DNA of 64,000 nucleotides from Mesorhizobium loti (GCF_013170705.1 NZ_CP033334.1:2457501-2521500), one strand, 5' to 3'; shown: positions 15,797 to 24,440, counted from the stretch's first letter. A program made the numbers and translations. The notes: generated by a model from the sequence alone, not told the origin.

Positions 15797-16252
15797 TCAG
15801 CTGGCCGGCGGAAGATCAAAATCCAGCGCGGAAATATCATCCAGCGCCGCGCGCAGCTTCGCCGCCTTCTCCTTGCCGACCATGTCTTCGAAACGCTGCT
15901 GGGCCACCTGCCACAGCTTCATCGCCTCATCGAGCTTGACCAACCCTCGAGGCGTCAGCCGCACCCGCTTGATGCGGCGGTCGGCCGGATCGGCGAAGGT
16001 CTCGACATAGCCGTCGCGGATCAGCGGCTTCAGCGTGTGGCCGAGCGCCGACAGGTCCATGATCAGGGCAGACGCAATGGCGCCCATCGCCGGTTCGTTG
16101 GAGATGTGGATCTGGTAGAGCAGGCCCTGCTGCGTGGCTTTCAGGCCCGAGGGCGCCAGCACATCGTCGTAGTACTGACCAATCTTGCGCGTCGCGCGAC
16201 GCAGCATGGCGTTGTTGCAGAGCGACAGTCCGGGCAGGGCCTCTTTCGACAT
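15797..16252 (-). CDS. MarR family transcriptional regulator
   Basis: A 151-residue winged-helix protein of the MarR type: N-terminal dimer helices, the DNA-binding core NEPAMGAIASALIMDLSALGHTLKPLIRDGYVE, and the wing DPADRRIKRVRLTPRG. The start at 16252 (MSKEALPGL) is chosen; 25 upstream codons overlap the promoter. It is divergent from the SDR at 16469. A 16-bp perfect palindrome and a second copy lie in between, the expected operator for a MarR dimer. It probably represses the SDR and itself in response to a phenolic or similar ligand. Confidence 0.88.
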   Translation of the reverse strand: MSKEALPGLSLCNNAMLRRATRKIGQYYDDVLAPSGLKATQQGLLYQIHISNEPAMGAIASALIMDLSALGHTLKPLIRDGYVETFADPADRRIKRVRLTPRGLVKLDEAMKLWQVAQQRFEDMVGKEKAAKLRAALDDISALDFDLPPAS

Positions 16253-16327
16253 GGCGATTCCCTCGGCGGCGCGGACATGATGCCCGGCTGCTGCCTGACA
16301 AATAATCCCGGATCCGCTCATTGACAA

Positions 16328-16371
16328 GATAGTGGCATATGCCTATTTCGATGATAGTGGCATATGCCACT
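16328..16371. promoter_or_regulatory. Twin MarR-type operator
   Basis: GATAGTGGCATATGCC occurs twice, at 16328-16343 and 16353-16368. The second copy extends to a perfect 16-bp palindrome AGTGGCAT/ATGCCACT (16356-16371); the first has the 10-bp core GGCATATGCC. Centre-to-centre spacing is 25 bp. It lies between the MarR and SDR genes. Confidence 0.7.
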
Positions 16372-16468
16372 AAATCAATCAGGCGGCTTGCCGGCAAGGT
16401 GAGGGCTGACGTCCACGGTGCCGGCGGCCAGGTCGAAGCGAACAATTCGAGATAGAAGGAACAGGACA

Positions 16469-17263
16469 ATGAGTGGACAGGCAAACAAGGGCACGGCGGT
16501 CGTCACCGGTGCATCATCGGGCATCGGCGCGGTCTATGCGGACCGGCTGGCCGGGCAGGGTTATGATCTCGTTCTGGTGGCGCGCCGCGCCGACCGGCTC
16601 GAGGAACTGGCTGAGAAGCTGCGCTACGCCTACGATCGCAAGGTCAGCTTCATTACAGCCGACCTGTCCGATGACGACGATTTGCGCCGCGTAGAGCGGC
16701 TGATATCGGCCGACGACAGCGTGACGCTGCTCGTCAACAATGCCGGCCTTGGCGGCCAGCAGGTGGTGGCGACCGCCGACGCCGACGCCGCCGAACGCAT
16801 GATCAAGGTCAACGTCATCGCCTTGACCCGTTTGACCCGGGCCGTGCTGCCGGGTCTTCTGGCGCGCAACCGCGGCGCCATCGTCAACATCGCATCGGTG
16901 CTTGCCTATGAGACCTCGTTCGGCGGTATCTACAGCGGCACCAAGGCCTATGTCGTCAACTTCACCGAGGCCCTGCACCGCGAGGTCGCGGGCACCAATG
17001 TGAAGGTGCAGGTGGTGCTGCCTGGCGCGACCCGGACCGATTTCTGGGACCTTGCCGGCAGTGATATCGACCAGCTCCCGAAGGAAATCATCATGTCCGC
17101 CGACGATATGGTCGATGCGGCGCTCGTTGGCCTGGCCAGTGGCGAGGCCGTCACCGTGCCCGCTCTTGCCGACACCGGCAAGCTGGACACCTTCCTCGGT
17201 GCCCGGCAAGCCTTCTACGGCAGCCTGCACGCCGACAAGCCGGCGGCCCGCTACGGGGTTTGA
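16469..17263 (+). CDS. Short-chain dehydrogenase/reductase (SDR)
   Basis: A 264-residue classical-type SDR, an NAD(P)-dependent oxidoreductase. The cofactor motif TGASSGIG is at about 12-19, NNAG follows (VNNAGLGG), the catalytic serine is in NIASVLAY, and the tyrosine/lysine pair in YSGTKAYV. An Arg pair after strand 2 (VLVARRADRLEEL) suggests NADP preference. The substrate is unknown. The start ATG 16469 has AGAAGGA upstream. It is divergent from a MarR regulator with twin palindromes in between, so probably induced by its substrate or a toxic compound. Confidence 0.9.
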   Translation: MSGQANKGTAVVTGASSGIGAVYADRLAGQGYDLVLVARRADRLEELAEKLRYAYDRKVSFITADLSDDDDLRRVERLISADDSVTLLVNNAGLGGQQVVATADADAAERMIKVNVIALTRLTRAVLPGLLARNRGAIVNIASVLAYETSFGGIYSGTKAYVVNFTEALHREVAGTNVKVQVVLPGATRTDFWDLAGSDIDQLPKEIIMSADDMVDAALVGLASGEAVTVPALADTGKLDTFLGARQAFYGSLHADKPAARYGV

Positions 17264-17276
17264 AGAGCCAAGGGCT

Positions 17277-17345
17277 GGTTCGCCTTTGCGAACCAGCACC
17301 CCCACCCCGCTGCTTCGCAGCGACCCTCCCCACAAGGGGGAGGGT
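17277..17345 (+). repeat. Palindromic intergenic repeat, family B-like, copy 1
   Basis: Three successive stem-loops: GGTTCGC-CTTT-GCGAACC (17277-17294), GCTGC-TTC-GCAGC (17309-17321) and ACCCTCCCC-ACAAG-GGGGAGGGT (17323-17345). The last is shared in inverted orientation with 17411-17431. Confidence 0.75.
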
Positions 17346-17410
17346 GAGGAAGCGCCTGTTCCGCCTACGCGATAATGGTCTCGTGGAGGTGCGAAGAAGT
17401 TGGACTCCCT

Positions 17411-17446
17411 ACCTCCCCCTTGTGGGGAGGTCGGACCGAAGGTCCG
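17411..17446 (-). repeat. Palindromic intergenic repeat, family B-like, copy 2
   Basis: ACCTCCCC-CTTGT-GGGGAGGT (17411-17431) and CGGACC-GAA-GGTCCG (17432-17446), followed by GGTTGGGGGTGCTGG. It is the reverse-oriented partner of the unit at 17277-17345, with about 65 bp between them. This gives a second example of paired inverted units in this window. Confidence 0.75.
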
Positions 17447-17482
17447 GTTGGGGGTGCTGGTGCAGACCTGGCTTGAGCGTCT

Positions 17483-18082
17483 CTAAGCCGACCGCCACAT
17501 CGGAATGACCGACGCCGCCAGCACCAGCGCCAGCACGATGTTGAGCGCGCGCCATTGCCATTCGGTCTTGAGCAGCCGGGCCAGCACCATGCCGGCGAGG
17601 CACCAGACGGACAGCGAGATGGCGGCGGTGAGGCCGAAGGTCGAGCCGAGCAGCAAGGCCAGATGTCCCGGTCCGTCGGCCAGGGCGGCGAACGAGGCCG
17701 CCGCGCCCAGCCCCATCGCCCAGCCCTTGGGGTTCATCCACTGGATACCGGCACCGCCGAGGAAGCTGTTCGGCCTGGCCATGGTCACGTCGAGATTGGG
17801 CGGCCCGGCGCGGCCGATCTTGACCGCCAGCCAAAGGAGATAGAGCGAGCCGGCGATCTTCATCGCCAGTTGCAGCGAAGGGACCGCGAGCAGCAGGCCG
17901 GCGAGCCCAGCGGCGGCCGCGCCTGTCACGGTGGCGAGGCCGGCGGCACTGCCGGCCATCAGCGGAACGGACCGGCGAAAGCCGAACCGCGCGCCCGAAG
18001 CGGTGGACAAGGTGGTGGCGATGCCTGGCGTGGCCGTGGCCACGAAGGCAAACAGGATGAGCGGCAGGATGGGCTGGAGCAT
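17483..18082 (-). CDS. LysE family amino-acid/metabolite exporter
   Basis: A 199-residue inner-membrane protein with six predicted helices, LysE/RhtB family. The family opening ILFAFVATATPGIATTLSTASGARFG contains the PG motif with its conserved glycines. The loop GAGIQWMNPKGWAMGLG contains the NPK motif. It likely exports an amino acid or derivative. The start at 18082 (MLQPILPL) is preferred; the longer frame would run through the LysR promoter. It is divergent from a LysR gene, the usual arrangement for LysE exporters, so substrate-dependent activation by that regulator is likely. Confidence 0.88.
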   Translation of the reverse strand: MLQPILPLILFAFVATATPGIATTLSTASGARFGFRRSVPLMAGSAAGLATVTGAAAAGLAGLLLAVPSLQLAMKIAGSLYLLWLAVKIGRAGPPNLDVTMARPNSFLGGAGIQWMNPKGWAMGLGAAASFAALADGPGHLALLLGSTFGLTAAISLSVWCLAGMVLARLLKTEWQWRALNIVLALVLAASVIPMWRSA

Positions 18083-18141
18083 GGGACGTCCTTTTCGGAG
18101 GCCCGATGGTAGACCAGGGTTAGCATCAGTAAATGCAATGT

Positions 18142-18170
18142 TTGTGATGTCAGGCATTAGTATCTATAAT
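18142..18170 (+). promoter_or_regulatory. Sigma-70-type promoter of the LysR gene, probably leaderless
   Basis: TTGTGA (18142-18147) and TATAAT (18165-18170) are separated by 17 bp, a near-consensus promoter. The TATAAT ends 6 bp before ATG 18177, so the transcript would begin at or within a base of the start codon. No ribosome binding site precedes that ATG. Confidence 0.6.
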
Positions 18171-18176
18171 GCGGAT

Positions 18177-19046
18177 ATGATCCGCAATCTCGATACCGCA
18201 CTGATGCGCACCTTCGTCACCGTCGCCGACAAGGCCAGCATGACGGCGGCCGCCAATGCGCTGCACCTGACGCAGGGCGCCGTCAGCCAGCAGGTGAGGC
18301 GGCTGGAGGAGACGCTTGGCTGCGGGCTGTTCGAGCGCGACCGGCGCGGCCTGCGCCTGACGCGGTCGGGCGAGCGCCTGTTCGACAAGGCAAAGCGCCT
18401 GCTCAGCCTCAACGACGAGATCTGGGCGGAGATGACTGGCTCGGCGGTTGCCGGGCAGGTGCGGCTCGGCGTGCCCTATGATCTGGTCGGAACCTTGCTC
18501 GCGCCGGTGCTGAAGGCCTATGCCGAGACCTATCCGCAGGTCGAGATCTCGCTGGTCTGCGCCTCGTCGCCGGAACTGGCGTCAGCGCTCGCGGCCGGAA
18601 CCATCGACCTTGCGGTGATCGAGGAGCGGGTCGGCCCGACATCAGGCGAATGCCTGGCCATCGACCGGCTGGTCTGGGTCGGCGCCAGAGGCGGCACCGC
18701 GCGTGCCAAGCGGCCGCTGCCGGTGTCGATCGTTGCCGACACCTGCGCCTTCCGGCCGGTGGTGCTGGCGGCGCTCAACGAGCATGGACTGGAATGGCGC
18801 ACCGTGTTCGAGAACGGCAATATCGACGCAACGACGGCGACGGTGCGCTCCGACCTTGCCGTCACCACGTGGCTCGCTTCGACCGTGCCGGCCGATCTCG
18901 ACATCCTGCCGTTCGAGACCGGCCTGCCGCCGCTGCCGAATTTTTCGATCAACCTGCATTTGCCAAGGCACGGCGTCGGGCCGGCGGCGCAGGAATTCGC
19001 GCGGCATATACGCGATGGACTGGCGCGACGGCCTGTCGCGGCTTGA
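18177..19046 (+). CDS. LysR family regulator next to the LysE exporter
   Basis: A 289-residue LysR-type regulator. The N-terminal winged helix is clear: DTALMRTFVTVADKASMTAAANALHLTQGAVSQQVRRLEETLG, then FERDRRGLRLTRSGERL. A periplasmic-binding-like effector domain follows (VRLGVPYDLVGTLLAPVL onward). It is transcribed away from the LysE exporter, resembling ArgP/LysG-type control in which the regulator senses the exported compound. The start codon sits right at the predicted transcription start, so translation may be leaderless. Confidence 0.9.
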   Translation: MIRNLDTALMRTFVTVADKASMTAAANALHLTQGAVSQQVRRLEETLGCGLFERDRRGLRLTRSGERLFDKAKRLLSLNDEIWAEMTGSAVAGQVRLGVPYDLVGTLLAPVLKAYAETYPQVEISLVCASSPELASALAAGTIDLAVIEERVGPTSGECLAIDRLVWVGARGGTARAKRPLPVSIVADTCAFRPVVLAALNEHGLEWRTVFENGNIDATTATVRSDLAVTTWLASTVPADLDILPFETGLPPLPNFSINLHLPRHGVGPAAQEFARHIRDGLARRPVAA

Positions 19047-19066
19047 GACCAAGCAGCACTTGGGCT

Positions 19067-19097
19067 CCTTTCCCCGGTCGATCAGGGGAGAGGAAAG
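19067..19097. repeat. Imperfect hairpin between convergent genes
   Basis: CCTTTCCCC at 19067-19075 pairs with GGGGAGAGGAAAGG at 19085-19098 with a small bulge. It lies between the converging LysR and DHFR-like genes and may act as a bidirectional terminator, although no T-run follows. Confidence 0.35.
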
Positions 19098-19116
19098 GTG
19101 CCAGGGCCGGGTCCCG

Positions 19117-19767
19117 CTATTTCCAGTTCCTGCGCCGTTCGAGTTCGGCGTCGGACGGTTCCCCGGTGACAAAGGAGCCGACCTCGATTTCGCCTGAGCG
19201 CTCGTAGGTCGCGATGATGACGCCGGTGCTGGAGGTTTGCAACTTGGCAAGCCTGAAGGCGGCCGGCATGGCGTCATCGCCGAACAGCCGCTTGCCCTTG
19301 CCAAGCAGCAGCGGGAAGATCATCAGCCGGATCTCGTCGATCAGCCCGTTGGCGAGCAGGGTCTGGATCAGGTTGCCCGATCCCTGGATGAGCAGGTCAG
19401 GTCCATCCTCCTGCTTGACGCGGCGCAATGTCGCGACGATGTCGGGCCCAAGCGATTGCGTGTTCTGCCAGGTGAGGGTGTCGGGCCGATGCGTCGCCAC
19501 ATATTTGGTCGCCGGGTTGAAGGCATCCGCGATCGGATCTTTCTGATACGGCCAGTACGCGGCGAAGATGTCATAGGTCCTGCGGCCGAGCAGCAGGGCG
19601 AAGGGTTTGGAGAAGAGCTCCTCCATTGCCGCGCCTCCCACCTCGTCGAAGTAATGGAAGGTCCAGCCGCCGAACTTGAAGCCGCCGACCGGATCCTCCT
19701 CCGGGCCGCCCGGCGCCTGCATGACGCCGTCCAGGCTGACGAAAGTGGCGGCGATGATCTTCCTCAT
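19117..19767 (-). CDS. Dihydrofolate reductase family protein (RibD C-terminal-like)
   Basis: A 216-residue protein of the DHFR/RibD_C fold. Features: MRKIIAATFVSLDGVMQAPGG at the start, LLLGRRTYDIFAAYWP, YVATHRPDTLTWQNTQSLG, then LLIQGSGNLIQTLLANGLIDEIRLMIFPLLLGKGKRLFG, all family signatures. These proteins bind NADPH-like cofactors, but most have no known substrate. It is not the essential FolA. The start at 19767 was chosen from the family. Upstream lies a minus-strand methyltransferase, 117 bp away. Confidence 0.88.
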   Translation of the reverse strand: MRKIIAATFVSLDGVMQAPGGPEEDPVGGFKFGGWTFHYFDEVGGAAMEELFSKPFALLLGRRTYDIFAAYWPYQKDPIADAFNPATKYVATHRPDTLTWQNTQSLGPDIVATLRRVKQEDGPDLLIQGSGNLIQTLLANGLIDEIRLMIFPLLLGKGKRLFGDDAMPAAFRLAKLQTSSTGVIIATYERSGEIEVGSFVTGEPSDAELERRRNWK

Positions 19768-19884
19768 GGTACTCTCCCTTGTGTCGTCCACGCCGTCGCG
19801 GCAGGACCATGGCCCAAGGACGGAGCGCCGGCGACCATTCCGACAGGGTTCGGGAAATTTTGGAAAAGCCTGCCCATCGATCCG

Positions 19885-20724
19885 TCAGTCGCCGGGTTTG
19901 GCGCCGAGGTTTTTCGATGAGAACCAGACGTCGCCGAAGATGGCCGTGGCCGTGCGGTCCGGCGCCTTGTCGCTCGTCAGCCATATCGAGCGGCTGCGCG
20001 CGGCTTGCTCCCGGGTCGGGATCTTCGCCGCAAGATCCGCAACCGAGGCACCGACGCATGGGATGAACCAGGAGCGCATGAAGGGGTCGCAGGCGAAGCC
20101 CTTTTGGGTGCGGGTCACCATCACCGCCAGCGGGACGCGCTCGGCCGGGCGCCAGGGGAAGATCATGCGGCCGCCGGGGCGCAATGCCTTCAGCCATCCG
20201 GCCGGAGGGGCGACGACCCCGGCGTTGACATAGATGATGTCGGATGGCGGCAAGGGCATGGTCACGGCATCGCCATGGACGACAGTCGCGTTGCCGTAAG
20301 CCTTGAGATTTCCGCGTGCCAGATGGGCCAACTTGTCGTCGAGTTCGAAAGCGGTGAGGGTGCCGGGCGACACAAGCCTGGCGAGCAAGGCTGTGTAGTA
20401 GCCGGTGCCGGCACCGATATGGGTGACGGTCTCACCGAGTTTCGGTGCCAGTTTTCCAATCCACATGGCGTGCAGGAACGGCTCCCCATTGTTGATGCCC
20501 TTGTCGGCATCGAGCGCCACCAGCACGTTCTGGTAAATATGGGAGGGGTCCGCGCTGGGCGTCGTGACCCTGCCGTTGCCGGCGACGATCGTCCACGGTC
20601 CGGGGCCGAGAAAGGCCTCGCGCGGCACGCTGGCGAAAACCTCTTCCAGGCGTGGATCCGACGAGCCGGCATTGGCCGCCATCAGCCGGGCGTAGAATCT
20701 CCTGGTATCTTCTATCGTGCTCAT
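19885..20724 (-). CDS. Protein-L-isoaspartate methyltransferase-like SAM methyltransferase
   Basis: A 279-residue SAM-dependent methyltransferase resembling PCMT. The SAM loop is VTHIGAGTGYYTALLARLV with the acidic FELDD after strand 2, and the PCMT-like FLHAMWIGKLAPKLGE precedes it. The C-terminal 80 residues extend beyond the core (FACDPFMRSWFIPCVG). Canonical PCMT repairs isoaspartyl residues. This one is a distant relative, since the expected GSGYxxA loop and the Q(T)xSxP region are altered (VTTPSADPSHIYQNV). The acceptor is therefore uncertain. Confidence 0.7.
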   Translation of the reverse strand: MSTIEDTRRFYARLMAANAGSSDPRLEEVFASVPREAFLGPGPWTIVAGNGRVTTPSADPSHIYQNVLVALDADKGINNGEPFLHAMWIGKLAPKLGETVTHIGAGTGYYTALLARLVSPGTLTAFELDDKLAHLARGNLKAYGNATVVHGDAVTMPLPPSDIIYVNAGVVAPPAGWLKALRPGGRMIFPWRPAERVPLAVMVTRTQKGFACDPFMRSWFIPCVGASVADLAAKIPTREQAARSRSIWLTSDKAPDRTATAIFGDVWFSSKNLGAKPGD

Positions 20725-20774
20725 GGCGCCAAGATAGCGCGATTTGGCGGTTTGTCTCGCGATCCGGAAGAGCC

Positions 20775-22139
20775 TTAGCCGACCCCGAACATCGTGTCGT
20801 AGAGCAGCTTGAAATTGAGCACGAGGATGATCGCGGCGACCACCCAGGCAAGGGCCGCCACGACGCGTGGAATGGCGAGGCTGCCCATCTTCTTGCGGTC
20901 AGAGACGAACTGCACCAGCGGAATGACCGCGAAGGGCAATTGCATGGACAGGATGACCTGGCTGAACACGAGCAGCTGGCCAGTGCCCTTTTCGCCGTAG
21001 AGCGCGGTGACGACCACCACCGGGATGATGGCGAGGCCGCGTGTCAGAAGCCGCCGGGCCCAGTTGGGGATGCGCAGGCGCAGGAACCCTTCCATGATGA
21101 TCTGGCCGGCGAGCGTCGCCGTCACCGTCGAGTTGAGGCCGGAGGCAAGCAGCGCCACGGCGAACAGGATCGAGGCGATGCCCAGGCCCAGCAGCGGCGA
21201 CAGCAACTCGAAGGCCTGGCCGATCTCCGCGACATCCTGGTGGCCGGTGTCGTGGAAGGCGACAGCCGACACGATCAGGATGGCGGCGTTGACGAACAGC
21301 GCCAGCATCAGGGCGATGGTGGAGTCCATCGTCGCCCATTTGACGGCGTCGCGCTTGCCTTTCTCCGTGCGCTCATAGGCCCGGGTCTGCACGATCGAGG
21401 AGTGCAAATAGAGATTGTGCGGCATGACGGTGGCGCCGATGATGCCGATCGCGATGTAGAGCATCGCGGGGTTGGTGACGATTTCCGAGGACGGCACGAA
21501 CATCGAATGCAGGATCGTGCCGGCCGGTGGGGCGGCGACAAAGATCTGGATGGCAAAGCAGCTGAAGATGATGATCAAAAGCGCGATGACGAAGGCTTCG
21601 AGATAGCGGAACCCCTTGTTCATCAGGAGCAGCACCAGGAAGGCGTCGAGCGCGGTGAGTATGGCGCCCCCGATCAGCGGAATGCCGAACAGCAGCTGCA
21701 ATGCGATCGCCGTGCCGATGACTTCGGCGAGGTCACAGGCGATGATGGCGAGTTCGCAGGCGATCCACAGCACGAAATTGACCGGGCGCGGGTAATAGGC
21801 GCGGCAGGCCTGGGCGAGATCGCGGCCGGTGGCGATGCCGAGGCGTGCGGCCAGCGCCTGCAGCAGGATCGCCATGAGGTTGGACAGCATGATGACGAAC
21901 AAAAGCGTGTAGCCGAACTGGGCGCCGCCGGCGAGGTCGGTCGCCCAGTTGCCGGGGTCCATATAGCCGACCGAGACCATGTAGCCGGGGCCCATGAAGG
22001 CGAACAGACGGCGGAACCAGACACCGGAACTCGGCACCGCGACCGAGGAATTGACCTCGCGCAGGCTGGGCTGGTCGTCCTCGTCCCGTCCGGCGAGCCG
22101 CCATTCGGACCGGGTGGCTGTAACGTCTGCATCTGACAT
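20775..22139 (-). CDS. mntH: Nramp-type Mn2+/divalent metal transporter
   Basis: A 454-residue proton-coupled divalent-metal importer of the Nramp family. The helix 1 metal motif DPGNW (in [15 protein letters not shown]) and the helix 6 motif MPHNLYLHS are intact, so metal binding is expected. About 11 membrane helices; the first 45 residues are a polar cytoplasmic tail. It is divergent from an MntR-type regulator, with an MntR-box-like sequence at 22193-22216, 54 bp before the start. Manganese is therefore the likely physiological substrate, with expression repressed when it is plentiful. Confidence 0.93.
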   Translation of the reverse strand: MSDADVTATRSEWRLAGRDEDDQPSLREVNSSVAVPSSGVWFRRLFAFMGPGYMVSVGYMDPGNWATDLAGGAQFGYTLLFVIMLSNLMAILLQALAARLGIATGRDLAQACRAYYPRPVNFVLWIACELAIIACDLAEVIGTAIALQLLFGIPLIGGAILTALDAFLVLLLMNKGFRYLEAFVIALLIIIFSCFAIQIFVAAPPAGTILHSMFVPSSEIVTNPAMLYIAIGIIGATVMPHNLYLHSSIVQTRAYERTEKGKRDAVKWATMDSTIALMLALFVNAAILIVSAVAFHDTGHQDVAEIGQAFELLSPLLGLGIASILFAVALLASGLNSTVTATLAGQIIMEGFLRLRIPNWARRLLTRGLAIIPVVVVTALYGEKGTGQLLVFSQVILSMQLPFAVIPLVQFVSDRKKMGSLAIPRVVAALAWVVAAIILVLNFKLLYDTMFGVG

Positions 22140-22192
22140 GGAAAGGCTTTCCGCGACTTCCGGGGGTATATCCGCAACCTATGCCATGGCTC

Positions 22193-22216
22193 AACATTAT
22201 GCAATAGGCTATATTT
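22193..22216. promoter_or_regulatory. Putative MntR/Mur-type operator of mntH
   Basis: AACATTATG-CAATAG-GCTATATTT resembles the enteric MntR box (AACATAGC / GCTATGTTT half-sites) with mismatches in each half. It lies between divergent mntH and mntR, upstream of the mntH start. The match is partial and judged from memory of the consensus. Confidence 0.5.
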
Positions 22217-22374
22217 CATTGTCGGTGCTTTTTACCGGATGGTCCGAATTGCGTGTGAAGGTGCCAATCGGAAACGCCGGTTGCGCCTGTGGGGGAATGC
22301 AAATAAACGGCCTGAAGAATCAGAGCCCGTGCTATAAAAGCGCCGACGGCCAAACTCCCGAGGAGGAGCGCGCA

Positions 22375-22827
22375 TTGGCGCTGAAGAACAGACCGGTTCC
22401 GCGCGAGCCATTGCCCGATGCCGATGTCCATTCGGAAGGGTTCAGGCAGACGCGCGAGGCGCGCCGCAGCGCGCTGGTCGAGGACTATGTCGAGCTGATC
22501 GCCGATCTGATCGAGGACGGCAACGAGGCGCGCCAGGTCGACATCGCCGCACGGCTCGGCGTCGCCCAGCCGACGGTGGCCAAGATGCTGACGCGACTGT
22601 GCGCCGACGGGCTCGTTTCGAGAAAACCCTATCGCGGCGTGTTCCTGACCGATGCCGGCCGCAAGGTCGCGGAGGAAAGCCGCATCCGCCACCAGACGGT
22701 GGAAGCCTTCTTGCGTTCATTGGGCGTGAGCGCCGAAACGGCGCGCATCGACGCCGAGGGCATCGAGCACCATGTCAGCGCCGAGACGCTGGAAGCGTTT
22801 CGCAAGGCCATGACCGCGCCGCGTTAG
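22375..22827 (+). CDS. mntR: Manganese-responsive regulator MntR (DtxR family)
   Basis: A 150-residue DtxR/MntR-family repressor. The winged helix is [68 protein letters not shown]; the metal-binding and dimer region [17 protein letters not shown]...EGIEHHVS follows with the expected His/Glu residues. The preferred start is TTG 22375, which has AGGAGGAG ending 6 bases upstream; the frame is open further 5' but lacks another good start. The length matches E. coli MntR. It is divergent from mntH. Confidence 0.9.
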   Translation: MALKNRPVPREPLPDADVHSEGFRQTREARRSALVEDYVELIADLIEDGNEARQVDIAARLGVAQPTVAKMLTRLCADGLVSRKPYRGVFLTDAGRKVAEESRIRHQTVEAFLRSLGVSAETARIDAEGIEHHVSAETLEAFRKAMTAPR

Positions 22828-22909
22828 GCCGCTTAGCCGTCTCGGAACCACCGCACGTTACGCGCGTTGCTCCTGACATCGCGATGATGTCGCACCAGGG
22901 GAGGAAGCA

Positions 22910-23098
22910 ATGGGCGTTGAACAAGCACCGACCGCCAAGGGCAAGCAAGCCGCCAAAGGGTTGAAACAGGCGGCGGCGAAGGACGAGCGCAAGACCGAGG
23001 CCGAAACCGGCCGTCCGCTGAAAAAGGGCGCCGCGCGTTTCGAGGAGCGCTCGAAAAGCTCCGACGGCAAGAGTGCCGGCGCCAAGCAGAAGGGCTGA
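22910..23098 (+). CDS. Small Lys/Ala-rich hydrophilic protein, unknown
   Basis: A 62-residue protein with no hydrophobic segment, rich in Lys, Ala, Glu and Gly, probably disordered. It starts MGVEQAPTAKGKQAAKGLK and ends KSAGAKQKG. A strong GGGGAGG ribosome binding site 6 bases before ATG 22910 supports translation. The composition recalls small nucleic-acid- or stress-associated proteins, but no family is recognised. It follows mntR by 82 bp on the same strand; about 240 bp without a visible gene come after it. Confidence 0.55.
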   Translation: MGVEQAPTAKGKQAAKGLKQAAAKDERKTEAETGRPLKKGAARFEERSKSSDGKSAGAKQKG

Positions 23099-23341
23099 GG
23101 CCGGGCCGCCGTCAAGGCGCCCCGCTTGTTCACGCCTGCACATCCTGCACCCCATCAAGTCTCGCACGCCCCCGGTTTGCGGGCAAGCTACAGGCCCTGC
23201 TGGCTCTCGGCCAGAGCACCATGCCGGCACCCCGGCGGTCTCGAAAAATACTGTGACTTGGCGCAACCATTGGGCTAATTGTTTGTTGGGTTGAGCCGGC
23301 CTGCCGGAGCAACGGAAAAGTTTGCAGCGCGAGGAGTTGCC

Positions 23342-24283
23342 ATGCTCTGGAGAGGCCGTCGTCAGAGTGACAATATCGAGGACGACCGCAGCGACAGCGG
23401 CTCCGGCGGAGGATTGGGCGGCAGCCCCGGCCAGTTCCGCATTCCCATCGGCGGCAGTTCCGGCGGTGGCGGCATGTCGCTTTCGGGCCTCATCATCTTC
23501 GCGGTCGTGGCGTTGATCGCCTGGGGTGTCTTCGGCATCAATCCGCTGCAATTGCTCAACGGTGACGGCGGCGCCTTGCTGCCGGGCGGCGGCGGGCAGA
23601 TATCGGACAACAGCGGCGGCCAGAACAGCGGCGCGGCGCCCGCCAATGACGAGATGAAGCAGTTCGTCGCGACCGTGCTGGCCGAGACCGAGGACACCTG
23701 GACCGGCATCTTCAAGTCGCAAGGGCTGACCTATGAGGACCCCAAGCTGGTGCTGTTTTCCAGCCAGGTGCGCTCGGCGTGCGGCTTTGCCTCGGCGGCG
23801 GCCGGGCCGTTCTATTGTCCCGGCGACCACAAGGTCTATCTCGACATGACCTTTTTCCAGCAGCTCGACCAGCAGTTCGGCGCTTCCGGCGAGTTCGCCC
23901 GCGCCTATGTTATCGCTCACGAGGTCGGCCACCATGTGCAGAATCTCACCGGCATCATGGGCAAGTTCAACCAGATGCGGCAGGGCATGAGCGAGGCCGA
24001 TGCCAACCAGCTGTCGGTGCGCATCGAGCTGCAGGCCGACTGTTTCGCAGGCGTGTGGGCGCATTACACGGCCCAGAAGGGCATATTGGAGCAGGGCGAC
24101 ATCGAAAGCGCGCTGAATGCCGCCAAGCAGATCGGCGACGACACGCTGCAGAAGAAGATGCAGGGTTATGTGGTGCCGGAAAGCTTCAACCACGGCACCT
24201 CGCAGCAGCGGCAGACCTGGCTGGCGCGCGGCTACAAGAGCGGCAAGCTTTCAGACTGCAACACGATGAGCGGGCCTCTCTGA
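23342..24283 (+). CDS. YpfJ-type neutral zinc metallopeptidase
   Basis: A 313-residue membrane-anchored zinc peptidase of the YpfJ family. The Gly/Ser-rich N-terminal 45 residues precede one membrane helix (LSGLIIFAVVALIAWGVFG, about 47-65). The C-terminal catalytic domain has HEVGHH at 193-198, where His193, His197 and Glu194 form the zincin site; QADCFAGVW supplies the third ligand region. The two-cysteine GPFYCPGDHKVYLD motif is also typical. The substrate is unknown. The start at 23342 was chosen over a frame opening 21 codons earlier. A 9-bp stem-loop follows at 24305-24328. Confidence 0.9.
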   Translation: MLWRGRRQSDNIEDDRSDSGSGGGLGGSPGQFRIPIGGSSGGGGMSLSGLIIFAVVALIAWGVFGINPLQLLNGDGGALLPGGGGQISDNSGGQNSGAAPANDEMKQFVATVLAETEDTWTGIFKSQGLTYEDPKLVLFSSQVRSACGFASAAAGPFYCPGDHKVYLDMTFFQQLDQQFGASGEFARAYVIAHEVGHHVQNLTGIMGKFNQMRQGMSEADANQLSVRIELQADCFAGVWAHYTAQKGILEQGDIESALNAAKQIGDDTLQKKMQGYVVPESFNHGTSQQRQTWLARGYKSGKLSDCNTMSGPL

Positions 24284-24440
24284 ACACTCCTTTCCAGGCG
24301 CCGACCTGACGGCAAAGTCGCCGTCAGGGAGTGTCAGGAACGCGCATTCCTGCCTGTTCCCTCATTGTTCCTTTTCGCCGGCTCGCCTATAAGGTGCGTC
24401 CGCCCGTGCCCCCGGGGCGGCTGGAGGAGCTTGACCCATC

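Noticed and set aside
24305..24328. Perfect 9-bp stem-loop (CCTGACGGC/GCCGTCAGG) after the zinc peptidase gene as a terminator
   Set aside because: No T-run follows the stem, so I do not list it as a rho-independent terminator; it may still stabilise the mRNA end.
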